NCBI GenBank assembly: GCA_029891345.1 | Contig: CM057009.1 | Span: forward strand, 207,570,709-207,634,708 | Reading direction: 5' to 3' | From: Dryococelus australis | Taxonomy: Eukaryota; Arthropoda; Insecta; Phasmatodea; Phasmatidae | Length of the DNA: 64,000 nt | In this document: positions 36,201-49,311 of the stretch, in pieces | How positions within the stretch are numbered: the stretch's first letter is position 1 | Layout: the number at the start of each line of letters is the position of its first letter | The notes under the pieces: generated by a model | What the model saw: the letters and a program-made list of their open reading frames with translations, nothing else | What the model was told of the DNA's origin: nothing | The model's database searches: none | Translations under genes and position numbers: made by a program

Positions 36201-38665
36201 CCTGGCTCTGCGCTTCCTACAGAGACCAGTTCATGCACTCTTTGATTCCCCCCCTCTGCACTTTGCTTTTCCTTCTCCCCCCTCCTTTAACCCCCTTCCC
36301 TCCTTGGGACTTAGTAAAATTAGGTTTATGTTTGGCCGAAAATTCGGCGTTGATTCTACTTTTGCTCTCGTCAAGTGAACTTCAGTCACTATGTTGGGCA
36401 AGGGCCTTAGCACTACTTGGTCAAATGAAATATGAGTTAGCTACTTGGGCCCCATTTGTCTGAGGCTGTGGTTGTACCTTGTTGTTCATTTTAAAGGTGG
36501 TTTTGTGAGCAACGATGTGGCTGCCCATCAAACGGTGAGTTACGTCTGCAGTATTGTGTTGCTAAAATTTCTATACATTTGCACTGGCCCTTGCACAGCT
36601 AGCACACACAAAACATTTGTCTTGAGGACAGCTGACGGCACAATTGTGAAGCGAAATGGAAGAGGTGTCGCTGATTTAATAGAAGATATATCATACATAT
36701 CCATTGACACACTACAATAAATTGCTAAATGTGTGTCTGATGGGTGCTGAATTAGTGATATTCCAGTACCATGGTAGTTATTTCTTTGCTGTGCAGAAGT
36801 AGAGTTGTGGTCAGAGTTACCAACAGCTGTTTTTGTGAAACGTTCATGATGTAACTTTGTTGATCACACTTAATCTTCTATTTTAAGCTGCTGGCAGGCA
36901 CAATTGGCAATGCCTGCTATTAGTCGCAACAGCCTGTCATAAGATACACAAATTCAAGTTTATACGGTATGTCAACAAGCCCTCTATTTTGTGCAATTGC
37001 ATGAATCTTGATGACCAAATAGAGTGGGAGTTTCTTGGCTGTGGCTATGACAAGCCAAACTTGAGGATTCTACATTATATGCATGCTTCACATTGTTGAA
37101 TACCATTATTTGGGATATTGGTATAGATGATACTTTAGTAATATAAACTCTTGATTTTCCAGGGTAATAACTGGCAAAGGGTTCACGGATAACTGATATT
37201 AATGGTTAATGCAATTTGGGGGGGGGGGGGGGGGGTAAATGTTTACTTTAGGCCTATATATATATATGTAGGTTATGTAACCCAATAATGAAATCATATA
37301 AGAATTCAATTTTTTTTTACAGCCAGATGTGGCAACGTCATAAATCATATACAGGCACAAAATCCTGTACCAGCTGATGTGTAAATGATTGCAAGAAAAC
37401 TTCACATTGGCTAATTTGACAGTATAAATTTACACAAATAAAATAAATATGCAGGCAGGAAGGAAGGTGATTGTAGACAAAACGTTTATGTATTTTATTT
37501 TATATAAAAAAAAACAGCTGTTATTAGTGTAATAAATTAAATTTAGTTCTAGAATAGTGTGTAGGTATTAAAAAAAATTGAACACCGTATGCGATAGCTT
37601 AGAGTCGTTTGTCTCTTCTTTATAGGCCTTGCTGGTGCTTGCTACTGTTGCCATGTGCATGCTTCATATTAATTAAAATGGCTGTATATCTATCGCAGAG
37701 TATTTTTAAAACACTTCTACATAAATTTGACATAATATATTTCAAGCCTGAGTTGTTCTGAGTCTGCATAAGATGAAAAATTTACTTTCAAAAGGTAGAA
37801 ATATACTTCTGCACCACTGCAATGAAATAAGCGACAGTGCTGCCACCTGTTGGCCAGTGTGCGCAGCTTGCTTTGGAAGCCACACCCCTATAAAGTGACT
37901 AATTTTTCCAGGTGTAAAATGCAAATATGCGAACAACTTCTCAGTGTTTTACATTTTCCGCTAGCTCTATAAATATTTTAATGTTAACATATTTCCATGT
38001 GAAGCACTTCTTATTGCTAATAATTTGGATTTGATCTGTAATCCCCAAGCCTTTCTGAGGGCGGCTTGCCATTTTGTATTTTTTGTCCTGACTCCCTTCC
38101 CACTTTAGCTACAAAGCCAAAATAAATGTTATTTATTTATTTACTTATTTATTAAAACCACGCGTTGTTTGCGATGGAATAATTTTGATGGCAAATAATA
38201 TTTTCGTTACTGTGGTATTTTGTCACCCAGTTGTATGCGGTGCAACAGTTCATTTATAAATAGCCTCTGTGTGTATGAACTACTACATGATATTGCCTGT
38301 ATGGTAAGCAGACACCAGTTTTAATATTTAAATACTTTATTATTATGAATGAAAATGTGCTGTCAAACAATTTCCCCGAATTCTTAATACTGCCAAATTT
38401 GACATATATTCACTGTTAAAAATGTGTATAAATATATAATACTCAAACGCTTTTAATATTAAAATACTGCATCACTCGACCGCAGCGTGATATTTAACAG
38501 CATGTGCACGGGTTATTAATAGACGCGGCTGGCGGTAGCTGTTCAATATTTGACTTTGAACAAGTGTCTCCATGGTTAAGCCGCAATCCAATTAAGCAAC
38601 CCCTGGAAAATCAGGAATTTATTGTAGTTATGTTTATCAGGCTAGTCTGATACATGATGTTTGTG
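36201..38665. other. Region without a recognised gene
   Basis: Contains a pyrimidine-rich patch (36240-36310), an 91-codon plus-strand frame at 36445-36720 with no known domain, a run of G at 37218-37236 next to a short TA run, and AT-rich spacer. No promoter, exon or transposon end could be supported. Confidence 0.4.
37218..37236. repeat. Poly-G tract
   Basis: About nineteen consecutive G, followed by a short (TA)n run near 37255-37268. Such a tract is G-quadruplex capable and is also prone to length error. Confidence 0.9.
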
Positions 38666-38666
38666 C

Positions 38667-39520
38667 TATCGAGTATTATACTGACTAGAGCGAAGAATGA
38701 TGATGTCGCAGATTTTTGCAGGAACCTTGAAATATCCATTACAAGAATAACTTGATTCAAAGATCTCTCTGCACATAACCTTTGCTCCTTGCATTAAATC
38801 TATGTCATCATTGTCATGAGAACAGACTATCTTGATAGTTGGTCCAATGCCGTTGTATGAATACATTTTTCAGCAACCAAACCTAGTTGCTCTGGTCTCA
38901 CCTTGTACATGTGAGCAATATCCATCAGTTTTAAAACAGGAGCATTGTTTTCATCACTATTCATGTCTTCCAAGAATGCCACTAGCTCAGCAAAGGCTAT
39001 GCTATGAAAACAACAGTCATCTTCATCATTGCCTTTGGGTGTAGTAAGCCTGGCTCTGTTGTACAGGATACGCAATGTTGATGGTACTTTGCCTCAATGA
39101 TCATCATATCTTATGTTGCCAGCTTCACCAACAAAGCTGTGTCCTCTAGTTCAAGGGCACATCTATGAACATTGGCATATGTTGCGTACATTGATGCTCT
39201 ATGTAGTGAAAATATGTGAAAATAGGCTCTGTAAGATGTGAATTCTTGAAATCTAATTGTGTGCGTACTTTGGAGGTTCTTGGCTGACTTCTAGTTAATT
39301 CCCTATGACTTTGCTCCTCAAATACTTTTTGGTTAAACTTAATCTGTCATATATTGTGCCACTTAGCACTGTGTGCCTTCAGAGTGGCTTCTGAGACATC
39401 CCAATTGTCCAAAAGTTATAGGTTCAGTTCTACTGGCATATGATGATCATCTGCCAAGGATGCATAGTCACTACCAACAAGATCATTTGTAGATTTGAGT
39501 GGGCACTATAATGATTCATG
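38667..39520 (-). pseudogene. Pseudogene of an unnamed multi-copy invertebrate protein family
   Basis: Read on the minus strand from about 39510, the frame gives SLADDHHMPVELNL, WDVSEATLKAHSAKWHN, then IEAKYHQHCVS. It continues (39075-38827) with FAELVAFLEDMNSDENNAPV, LKLMDIAHMYKVRPEQLG and EKCIHTTALDQL. After a stop and shift come CSHDNDDIDLMQGAKVMCRE and SYSCNGYFKVP. From memory this order (SAKWH...C, EAKYH..C, LxxLYxxRLEQLG, IHSTRLKD) belongs to a large uncharacterised family repeated in cnidarian, mollusc and arthropod genomes, often beside mobile elements. The paired Cys/His motifs suggest metal binding. At least four stops or shifts make this copy dead. The function is unknown. Confidence 0.6.
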
Positions 39521-40239
39521 CATTACTACTTGGCAAAATCAGCTCTCACGACCTCATTGTTAATAGCCACCCAAATCTCTCAACTCGACTACTTGGCAGA
39601 ATTCACAAATTTCCCAAATTGTTCTCGGAGATGGTTTTCATTGCTTGGAAAACGTTTCAGTAGGGTCCACCAGGATGTATTCCTTCAACATTTTTTGTAA
39701 GTAAATCAACACACTCATATTAACAAGGCAAGAAATGGGATGTTGAAAAAAAAAAAAATTAACCTCCATGTACCATACACAAAGTGATGCAAAATAATGC
39801 ATATACAGCACATAAAACAATTATTTTATGAACTTTGCAGTAATTTGCAAAAATATACAAATTTACCTCCCTGTACATCTGCAAAGTGTCACTAAATTAG
39901 AAGGCATGTATAAATTAAATTATTTTTAATGACACTTTATTGGCTTTTTAAGTAAAGAATATTTAATATATGTGACCACGGAGTGGCATCCATATTGGAA
40001 TTGACTGCTCACTGATCTCGGAGGTCAAATACGACTTCCCTCCATATTTAAATTTAAAAAATATGGTTTACATTAACTGTGGTAGAAATTTCACGATATT
40101 TTCAAAAGTGCACAATTGGTCACATATGCTAACGTTGGGTGATAATGTTTCAAAGAACTTATATAACTCCGACGCATGTCACTTAGACTAGCCGTATCTT
40201 TGGCATGCGCTAGATCAGACATGCTCTGGTACACAATTA
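39521..40239. other. Region without a recognised gene
   Basis: AT-rich spacer between the pseudogene above and the first copy of the MPF element. No open frame with a known domain. Confidence 0.4.
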
Positions 40240-40745
40240 TTAATTCTGAGTGGGCTTTCTGCCAGAGACTAACACCGGTCGGGTTGACTGACGACTTGGT
40301 ACAAAGTCAACTGTGGGTGGTACCACAATATGCCTGACTACAACCTTTGCCCTTTGAGGTAGGGCTGACTTACCAGGATACTCACTCACCGGTCTCCTGA
40401 GCTCTGGGGTAGAGGCAGGTCAACTGGGTATGGTATGTCTTGCTCCACTCGGCAGCTGCACTATTTCCAAAGTAAGTGTTGGAGATGCCCAATCTGGTGT
40501 CACTCCCAGTGATCAGGGTACCAACTGCTGGATGACACTCGATGCCTAGCCTAGTGTGTGTAGGGAAGTAAACAGAGATACTGATTGAAGAGGGAGGCTT
40601 CTCCAGGTGACGGCCAGCTTGAGCTCGTTCCTGTGGGGGTATGTGTACAGAGTGCAGAGGGGCTGGTAGTGCACACCTGCTTAGCAGCAAGGAACTTCTC
40701 CCTTTTCTCCTCCCTTGAAATTCCGTGCCTCTCTCCGAATGGCAT
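40240..40745 (-). pseudogene. MPF protein, copy A (frameshifted)
   Basis: Starts MPFGERHGISREEKREKF at 40745 and shifts frame near 40660 to read LEKPPSSISISVYFP, then ECHPAVG...SDTRLGISNTYFGNSAAAEW. A stop follows at 40382. A third frame reaches 40240 with RHIVVPPTVDFVPSRQSTRP, VLVSG and a stop. Copy B has the same blocks in the same order (YHPILP...SNTRFWSPEAAAW and PTIEDIVPSRQPTCPVKVMG). Two shifts disable this copy. Length if whole would be about 170-190 residues. The family is not recognised; a Gag-like structural role is a guess from position only. Confidence 0.55.
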
Positions 40746-41800
40746 AGAGGTAGAAGTGACACTTAAATTACTATTAGTCGGGCGCAAGCAGTAGACGGTA
40801 CCCTGACTAAGTGTAGAGCCCAACAGCAGTTAACGGCGCGAACCCTGTGCTCCTACAGTTCTGCACCTTGGTGCATAAACCTAAAGCGGTGGGTCGTGCA
40901 GGCCGTCTTCCTACTACTGTTAGGGTGTGGTCCAGCAATTGTTGGGCCTACAGCCCAGGCAAAATATCCCTGCCAACACCGGTGGCGCTCCGGCAGCGAT
41001 ACAACCTGAGGTGGCTGTTCTGCTCCTGTTGGATGAGTACCTAGTGGCTGGAGCTCTACCTTTCTGTACATCGTGGTACACAGAAAGGGTGGCCGTCGAA
41101 AGTGGTGTGACGTAAAGATTCCTGAAGAGGATCTGCAGTTCTACACTATGGATCGTACAGTTATAAAAACCCGGTCTCTTGCTTGCTCCGTCTAGGGGTT
41201 GAGTACCTAGTAGTCAGAAAGGATTTACCTCTATAACAGATTCAATTTCGGGATAGGATAAAAATGTATTTATTATGAATAATAAATACTGGTGACACGT
41301 ACCCTTACTACTGAGCAAAGTGCGAATGGAAGTAAGTTACACTTTACAGGTGGAGGTGACCTGCTCCTAGGCTATCCAAGATTAGAATGACTTCAACGGC
41401 TATGAAAATAACTTGCAGGCAGTTACTCTACCCTGGGGTTGTCTAGACGAGTCTTTACAAAAGGGGCCACTACCAAAAGGTCTGTGGGCATAGTTGCCAC
41501 TTACCAACAAGTAGCGGCGGCTGTTGAACCAGGAGGATCAACAGCGTAAGTGTGCAGTGAAGTCTTGCAGGCTTTTGGTGTTAAAGAGCTTCTGGAAGGT
41601 GTTTGTGGTAGAAGTTGCTGGATCTTCTGGTAGGACGTGGCAGAAGCCTCTGGTGCCTCTTGTTATTGATGGCAGCAGCCAGTGGTGGCTGCTGAAGATC
41701 TCTGGAGTTCTTGGAGAGGACCGTGAGGGCCTAAGTACAGCACAGAAGTGTTGAGGTGAGCTACTGGAAAAGATAACTGGCATCTTCGGCCGTGCACGAC
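40240..41800 (-). mobile_element. MPF-family retroelement-like copy A
   Basis: Minus-strand copy. The promoter/leader part (about 40746-41800) matches copy C (62504-63650) in order over more than 1 kb and matches copy B (55970-57092) in the opposite orientation. Anchors shared by A and C include GGCCGTCTTCCTA, GATTCCTGAAG, TGTATTTATTAT, GGCTATGAAAATAACT and ACCAGGAGG. It precedes the ORF at 40240-40745. A sense AATAAATAC signal lies in the leader. TATA box plus polyadenylation signal ahead of a Gag-sized ORF is the layout of an LTR, but no pol gene and no second LTR are seen. Confidence 0.6.
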
Positions 41801-44800
41801 CATATATTGTGCGCTCGGCCGGCCCAAGCCTGAGCTGGAGTGGGAGTTGTGACGTCGCTCTGGGACGTCTGCCTGGAGCGAGTGGGATGGAACAATCTAC
41901 CTTTGCACTCTGCCCTCTTTGAAAAGCTGTGCTGGTGTGGCGACGCTCTGTCTGTCAGGTGCTTTGAAGAGGATGGCGTGCTGGCGTGTTACTGCAGCCG
42001 CTTGGAACAATGCTTATTTCACATGCTATAGCCACCCACTAGGCTGGCAGCAATTCTGTTACACTCGTGAATAATGTGTTGGGTTTGACTCTTCCTTGGG
42101 ATACATAGATACGCGAGTAATGTGAGAAAGTTGGGTCTGGAACATCAGGAAATACCATATGTCTGTAACTGTCCCTTCATGGGAAATAATCCTGTAGCCA
42201 TCTATGTTTGTGGTTCCTGGTATAATATTAACACGTTAAGATGAGACGCAAGTGTTTGGCATAACTCATAAAATGGCACGTGTCAACTCCCCCAATTTGG
42301 TTTGTTCTCCTTACTGACTTTCTCCACAACTAATGGACCTTGATAAACTGCTGTTTAGTCAAGTTAATATACAACTGGCTAAAGATATTGGTCTTCACCA
42401 AAACAAAATCTCAAATAGCAAATTTATTAATATTAGAAACTTTGTCCATATTGATGCTTCTCAGCGACAGAATGCAGTTGTGCCTTCACTAATGTATGTA
42501 GTAATGTTATTACGTATTGTTATAGTTGGCTCAAGTCTCTCTTCTTATTTATCTCGTCCGGTAGCATGAGTGTACTACAGGGAACTTTGTACGGAGCACC
42601 CAGAGTCTGGTATGGTTGTGTTTGTTGGAAGTTATTTGCGTTCTGGTTTAACTAAGATTGTCGTTCATAATTCCAACATTTCTTTTCTATTCTTTGTGGG
42701 TAGTTTTTATTCTAAAGAACCAATCGCTGGTTCATAGTACCTGGTGCTGTCAGTGATATTACAGCAGTGGTTTGGCTCTATGTGCATCTGCCTCTTTATG
42801 AAACTTATGATTTTCTCAAACTAGACCTAGTGCTAGCAGTTTTTTATTCATTCACCTTTCATTTGCATGTCTCCCTTGGTTAGTATTGGAGCATTGTGTC
42901 ACACAAATTTGTGACATTGTCTATTGGTCCCTCTTCCATGAAGTATTGATCTTAAAGAGCCTTTCTGCCCCAGCCAGCATAGGAATGTCTATTATACCTG
43001 CTATACTTGACCCTTCTTCCACGATAAAATTTCACACATTTGCCATTAACAATTAATGCAAGCTTGTAACATGGCAAAGGCCAAATAATAGCCTCACTGC
43101 AGTTACTGTCCTGGTTCACTCTGTTGAATAAGTATGAGAGTCATGGGTGCCAATTAAAAATAATCATAAATTAAATTCCCATCTCGGAAAATTACCTTCT
43201 TTTATTTAAAAAGTTACATTACTGATTCCCAGGATTACAACACAAGCATGAATAGTATAGGTGAGACAAATGAGAAACAGCATCGCAGTAGTACATATTT
43301 ACTCTAACTCGCATTTGCATCGCAGGACGATTGTGAGGCACTTCTTGCTCACATTGTGGTTTTTCGTCAAATGCTACAAAGACAAAGGCCCTAGCTAATA
43401 CGCCGCATGTGCGGCCATCCTTTCTCCTAGAGCTAAGTTAATAAAAATAGCATTTGCCCAGGGATTGCCTCCTCCTATTGGCTCAACTAACTACGCAACA
43501 GAGAAGGTTTAGAACAAATACTGCTTATGACAAGAAAATAGCAAAATAACTTTTAAAAAAAATTGGGTTTGGCTGTGTTGGGGACACTGCCTTTTGTTTT
43601 GCATGAATACATCTACGTTGACGCCCTCGGACAGCTTGATGTTTTTTTACGTTCCCGGCACCACTTCACTTGATCATATGGGGTTTTATGGGTATCACTG
43701 TATTGCTTATAAGATGCTCTTTCCAATCGTACATGATTTCTGTATTTCGACTGAGTTGTTTGACAAGTATAGACCGACATTGTGTAAGTTTTCTAAATTT
43801 ATTACATTAAACTCATACAAATTCCCCATAACCACACCACACAAATGTTTTTATACACGCAATCAATTGATCTTGACGAGAGCTGTCAATTGAAATTCAA
43901 ACAAGAGCCATAGCTTCTAGTAAAAAATTATACGTGTGGAAGTTATGAAATGGGGCGAAACAATCTCAAAATTGCCCCACCCCCTCCCCCTTCCACCGCA
44001 CACAATGCTTCGCAGTCCTCACTCAACACAACATATTCTTTAATCCTTTGGCAATTGAGTGGTGTAATTGAATTTCTAATGTAGACGATAGATTCGGAGC
44101 TGAAATGCCAAACTGTATCCTCCGATTCTGTTATCATTCATAGCATTGGTGAGACATGATTCTGGAATTCAGCAAACCTCTTTTGCCAAAGCCCAAATTA
44201 GCTGTATCGGTGAAGGTTTAACAGCAATGGAGCGGTCTTTCTTTACAACAAAAAGTAACATATAAAACAAAAAAATAAAGTAAGCATTATTACAGTCATT
44301 AAGTACCTGGGGGTTGGTAGAAAAAATTGTCAGTAAGTTAATGTGTTTTGCCATTTGGTTTCATCCCAAAGAAAATTGATGACCATCATTCTTGTAAAAT
44401 CATTTCAAACGTCACCTTCCCAGAAATGAGTCGACTTACCCAACTGACACTCCTAGTAATATACAATTTAATTTTCAAACAATGTTGAAAAAAAAACAGA
44501 GCTTAAGTTAATGATCAATGACAAATTTAATTAACAGATAAAGCAATAGTTTTCGGTCTCAAGCACCAACAAAAATGATGCAAATGACAAAATCATAATA
44601 TTGATTTCTCTTCAATTCTACAATTCATTCACTCATGCATTCATTCTTTCAGTCATTCAGTCATTGACAAATGTATGTTTCCTTGCAATGCAGGTAGCCT
44701 GCTTCAAATTCTGTGTTTCTCTTTGAAATTTATATGAATCCTTCCAAAAAGGTTTTTACAATGCTGGCCAAAGTGGCAAACAAAGCTGCAAATAGCAGAA

Positions 44801-45895
44801 GTCACTGTAACAACATAGCAGGGATGCACGTATATGCAGCAACTACAGAAGTGAAAAAAATGAATAATATATATTACAATTTATTGAATGTATGAGCAAA
44901 GTTAAACGTTACTTGTTATACTTAAAGTGGTCCCATACAGACCAAAAAATCAAAATAATTACTACCATGTTACGGCCAAAGACATCACAGTTTTGAAAGA
45001 AAAACAAAATACAAACGCATCGGATTTAAAATTGCTTTTCAGGTTTGGTAAAGAATGACAGCACAAAAAAAAACATAGTAAATACAGCTTTCAAAATGAT
45101 GCTAGAAGTAATTGTACAAAAACACATTACAGTAATATTTAACATTTTATACAAACAAGTGTGCACAGTATGCATAAGGGTTGCTGCTGATATGCACACA
45201 CTATTGAAAAATGTACAATTATGAGCATTTTGATTTTATTTGTAGGCAACTCCCAAAACACACATTTTATTCAATGTATACTTCACGCTGTTATGCTGTA
45301 GTTGGCTGGAAATGTCTGTTATTTCATCAAACACACAGTAAGAAAATTAGAATTTAAAGAGTAGCAACTCTCTTTGTAAGAGTGAGTAAATGCAGAAGAT
45401 TGCAAATTATACTAAAAAAAAATATTCATACAACTTTAGAACTTTAATGAAAATGGGAAAAAAATCTTGTGTGTCTAGTCCCTTTTGCCTCTATAGGCAT
45501 AGTTCACACCACAAGATTAGTAGTTGCCTCAGGATTTTTCTTGTCCTGAATAACATTAGTCACAAGGAACATGTCATCATGATTTTCTTCTCCAATAGTA
45601 ATGACAGATTTTACGTAATACATTCTCTCAAAAATGTACACACAACCCTCAACATGTAACATCTCATTGATAACTAGTTTTTCAATGCCGGCATTACTCA
45701 TTAAATCCTAAAACTTAAAAATTCCCTGCTCCGTGCTTCACAATGGGCAATATATTTTTAGTGTAAAGTACTAGTTTGGCTTATGATGTACCAAATGCAG
45801 TCCATTTAATCAAAATAATTGTACTTGTTTTTATACATTGGAATCGCCACCTTTTTTTAAAGCATATAATGATATTTATGAAAACTTAAAGAATA
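41801..45895. other. Region without a recognised gene
   Basis: The first 200 bases may still belong to copy A. A 78-codon frame at 42333-42569 followed, in other frames, by readable stretches to about 42740 (for example SGMVVFVGSYLRSGLTKIVV) might be a decayed retroelement gene, but I cannot name it. From 42760 to 45895 I see only AT-rich spacer. Confidence 0.35.
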
Positions 45896-45899
45896 TTTG

Positions 45900-46135
45900 A
45901 CACTGCAGCTTTCCATTTTTATCCCAATGAAGTGATCCTTTCTAGGTGCTCTTGCTTTAAATCCAAGTTCATGGAAACGATACCTCATGGTTTAAGGTGT
46001 GACATGGACCCTGATAATGAAGCTAGGTCTTTCGATAGCTCCTGAGCACTCATTTGGAGCCTTTCTATGATTTTCCTTGTAAGATATTAAGTATTCCTTG
46101 CTGTTTGGGCATTTGGTTACTCTGGGTGAAGCTTA
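45900..46135 (-). pseudogene. Tc1/mariner transposase N-terminal fossil
   Basis: On the minus strand the frames give SPRVTKCPNSKEYLISYKEN, then AQELSKDLASLSGSMSHL, then YRFHELGFKARAPRKDH. This is the order of the second DNA-binding helix-turn-helix of Tc1 transposases (a PRxT start, a REL..DL....S..TVRRRLHE..L..R.PRKKP core). At least two frameshifts occur and no catalytic domain follows, so only a fragment remains. Confidence 0.55.
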
Positions 46136-46296
46136 TTTTCACAGAACCCTCATTTTACTTTATGCTGTATTTAGTGCATGGTGCCATGGGACATAATGCC
46201 CTACATCCCTTAACTACAACCACACCAAAATAATCAAATGTTTTCATACTTATTTACAGAAGACTGTTCTTGACCTTCGTGACCCATTCTGCAATA

Positions 46297-46420
46297 CAGT
46301 ACACTCCCGCTTATTCGTGCTTTGCTTAACCAGTTTTCGGCTTATCCGTGCAGCAGAAAGGTGATGCTGTAAACTGTGCAGTATAACAAGCAGCGGTACT
46401 GTACGTCACCTATCGCTGTG
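46297..46420 (+). mobile_element. pogo/Tigger-type terminus
   Basis: CAGTACACTCCCGCTTATTC directly after TA (46295-46296) looks like a pogo/Tigger terminal inverted repeat; its sub-terminal GCTTATCCGTGC repeats the theme. I did not find the opposite end, so it is a truncated or solo terminus with an arbitrary right limit. Confidence 0.45.
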
Positions 46421-48484
46421 CCATGTGAGCTGATGTTTATCTCTTTAAACTGTCAGCCTGTGACAGAGACACGAGTAAGACATCCATTTCCATCCACTGA
46501 AGCGCATCCGACATCTCAGGCCGTGTCCGAAATAGCAGATTTTGTTGACAAAATGATCATGTGGAATAAAAACATGCGCAAATGTTTTCTAAAACAAAAA
46601 ATTGTTCATAAAATACACTAGGCACGTTTTGAAAAGCAAGTAACTGTTGTGCTTTGTTTATATATTTCTCAACAAATTTTTTTTGAAATTGACATTGCAT
46701 AACTTATTAATGCGCAGCATTACAGTGATGATTGTAGAAATATTACATCCTTTTAAGTATTAAATTTAGATAAAAATATTTTTCACTGTTATGTAAAAAT
46801 GTGTTGCTAAGAGTGCTACACAGATGATAATCAACTTTCGAAGTGAAACTTAAAAAATGACAAATTACAAAATAATGAATTTGCCATTTTGGTTTTGGAC
46901 ACGGCCTCAGTTACCATCCCCCTTCCCCCCCCCCCTCCCACCAACTAACAACCACATCTTACCAGTTTATCTATCACTAGCTCGGGTCATTGCATTGTTC
47001 ACCATAGTGTTTGTAGTGTCGCTTTTGCAAACGTCAACAAAGCGTAAAAGGACAGTTTAAACTACAGTGGAAAAGTTAACAATATTAAAACAATTTGAGC
47101 ATAGCGAGTTATAAACAAAAACATCAATTCCGGTGCTAAACAAAATTTAAGTCTTTTTCAAGAAAGGAACGGTTGAATTTTTCTTACATTTTTTTATATC
47201 AAGTGTTTAAATGTATACAAAAAAAACTAAACGTTTCAGAATTTTTAAACTTCTTTGTGTGTTAAGCCGGTAAAATTTAAATAAGCTCCTAGTAATTAAA
47301 TATGTAAGTTTATAGAAGTCTAAGATGTTTCAGCCCAGTCTATTGAGACAATGAGAAAGCAATCTATAAACTTATTCATGTAGGTGTGGGCTTAAGTTTT
47401 TGTGAAATTCATTATGGTTTTCACTAACTTTGAAATATATAACTTTAGACTTTTTTTTAACATGTTTTCCTTGCATTAGCAAAAGTTAAAGGTACTTCTT
47501 TTGTATTGTAGGGGTTATTTTTTTAATGGTGATTGTACTGTGTTGTTTAAATGCCATGTTGCCTCATTTAAAGTCCCTTTATAATCCTTACTGCATTGCA
47601 TTCTAAACTTTCAACAAATTCTGCCATCTAAAGGATGGGTGTAAGTGACGCACATTGAGAAAGTGAAACACACAACTAAGCACCAGTTATCGCTGCCGCC
47701 TATGTGGTGCCAGTGTTGGGTGTGTATACTCGATGCGCCCTGAACTACACTTTATTTGTTGCAACATAAATAACAGTTAAAAGTATAGTGTACTTTAAGT
47801 CCTGCACATACAATGTGTGATCTTGCATGGGCAGTTCTGCTCTTTGCTCGTCTCGTATAAGGCCAGAGTATGTGTGTTGAAATATTCCATAGACATTATG
47901 GTATTTGTTAAGTTAAATCAGAGTACTCGCTGTTTTCTAAGAGGCCAGCTTTATCTTCACATTAAATGCATGATGAAAAGTATTACATAAAATATTCTGT
48001 TTTGGTCATTAGAATAATTTGCTGGACTTAAAAGCTACTAGTATCTTTTGAAAAATTCTAGAAATGTCCAAATGAGCCTAATATACACAGCTTCAAAATT
48101 TTATAAGGACCCCTTTAACTTGTATTGTCATGATAAACCACCATGTCCACTACACACATTTCCCTATCCTTGCAGTTTTAAAAAACCTCGAAGGAAAGCA
48201 TCACGTGCTTATGGACACATTATGCAACATTTTCAAGGCACTTTTTTCCACTATCCCAGTGTGATGGCTAAAATACTGCTCCACTGTTACTGGACAGTTA
48301 TTATCCTATGTAGTGGCACTGCACACCACCACAGAGGGTAACAGCTCACACTGGGGACAGCGTGTGTAAAGGTATGCCACTGCAAACCCAACAAGTCCCT
48401 TGGCTCGCCTTTATCTTGCAAGGCAGTGCTATAGATAGCTTCACGAAGGATGCATACATGTGTATGTGTACCCTACACAGAGAA
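46421..48484. other. Region without a recognised gene
   Basis: AT-rich. An 81-codon frame (46376-46621) and a 97-codon frame (48048-48341) show no known domain. A C-tract lies at about 46924-46937. Confidence 0.35.
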
Positions 48485-48975
48485 ATTTCAGTGATGTGAT
48501 TCCTGTATCTTAGTGCAAATAAACTGCTTGCATGTCAATGTGCTTGGCGTTCATTTCAAAGAGCTCTTGCCCATTGCAAATGAAGCTCTAGGAGCTCAAT
48601 ATGATCAATAAGCCTGCCGTTTGAGGCAAATTTGGGCAGTGTTAAGGGTGATCTAACCGTGCCATGTGGGGTCGCACGCAGCCACCCAATGTGTCGGGAT
48701 CTTGCAGACAGGCATGCTCAGGAGTAGAAGGCGCTACCCAATTCTGAAATACTGTAGTTATTCGTGCCGTATCACATGGGTAGAACCTCCAGCCACTGAC
48801 AGCTCCTGTGAATCATCATGGCTATAGCCACATTGTCATGCAGAATAACTATGCAACCACACAATTCAGTAAAGCAATTTCTTTATCTTAGTCCAAATAA
48901 AGGGCTTGTATGTGGATATGCTTGGTTTTCGTGTCAAAGAGATCTCGTCCATTGCAAGTGAAGCCCTAGGGGATA
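48485..48975 (+). repeat. Pair of ~110-base direct repeats
   Basis: 48487-48600 and 48867-48975 share ATCTTAGT(G/C)CAAATAAA, a GCTTG(C/T)ATGT block, TTTCAAAGAG-like and TCCATTGCAA(A/G)TGAAGC blocks in the same order, with a period of about 380 bases. About 75-80 percent similar by eye. No coding meaning found. Confidence 0.6.
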
Positions 48976-49311
48976 AATTCTGTAAACTGCTTTTTGTTGG
49001 TCAGTCAGATTTTGTGTGTGGTCAATACAGGTGTTTGCAGTTTCAAAACAATTCATTTTCTTTTTGAAATGTTGCCTGCAATCACTGTTGTCTATCCACC
49101 TGATAACATATTTTACTCCATTTTCAATTTCATCTGATCCAAAGATACAATAACATTAAATTGTTAAAAAAATTAACTATTTCGGTATTTGTCAACACGG
49201 AATCTTTTTTATGTAACTTTATGAACACCAATGATTATTAATAATACAAATTCACTAAAAGGCAAGCCAAAATTATTAAAACGATATAACTCAAATACAT
49301 TTCATACTTAC

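Noticed and set aside
38827..39075. A BTB/POZ domain on the minus strand
   Set aside because: The leucine-rich block first suggested BTB, but the flanking SAKWH and EAKYH blocks fit the uncharacterised invertebrate family better.
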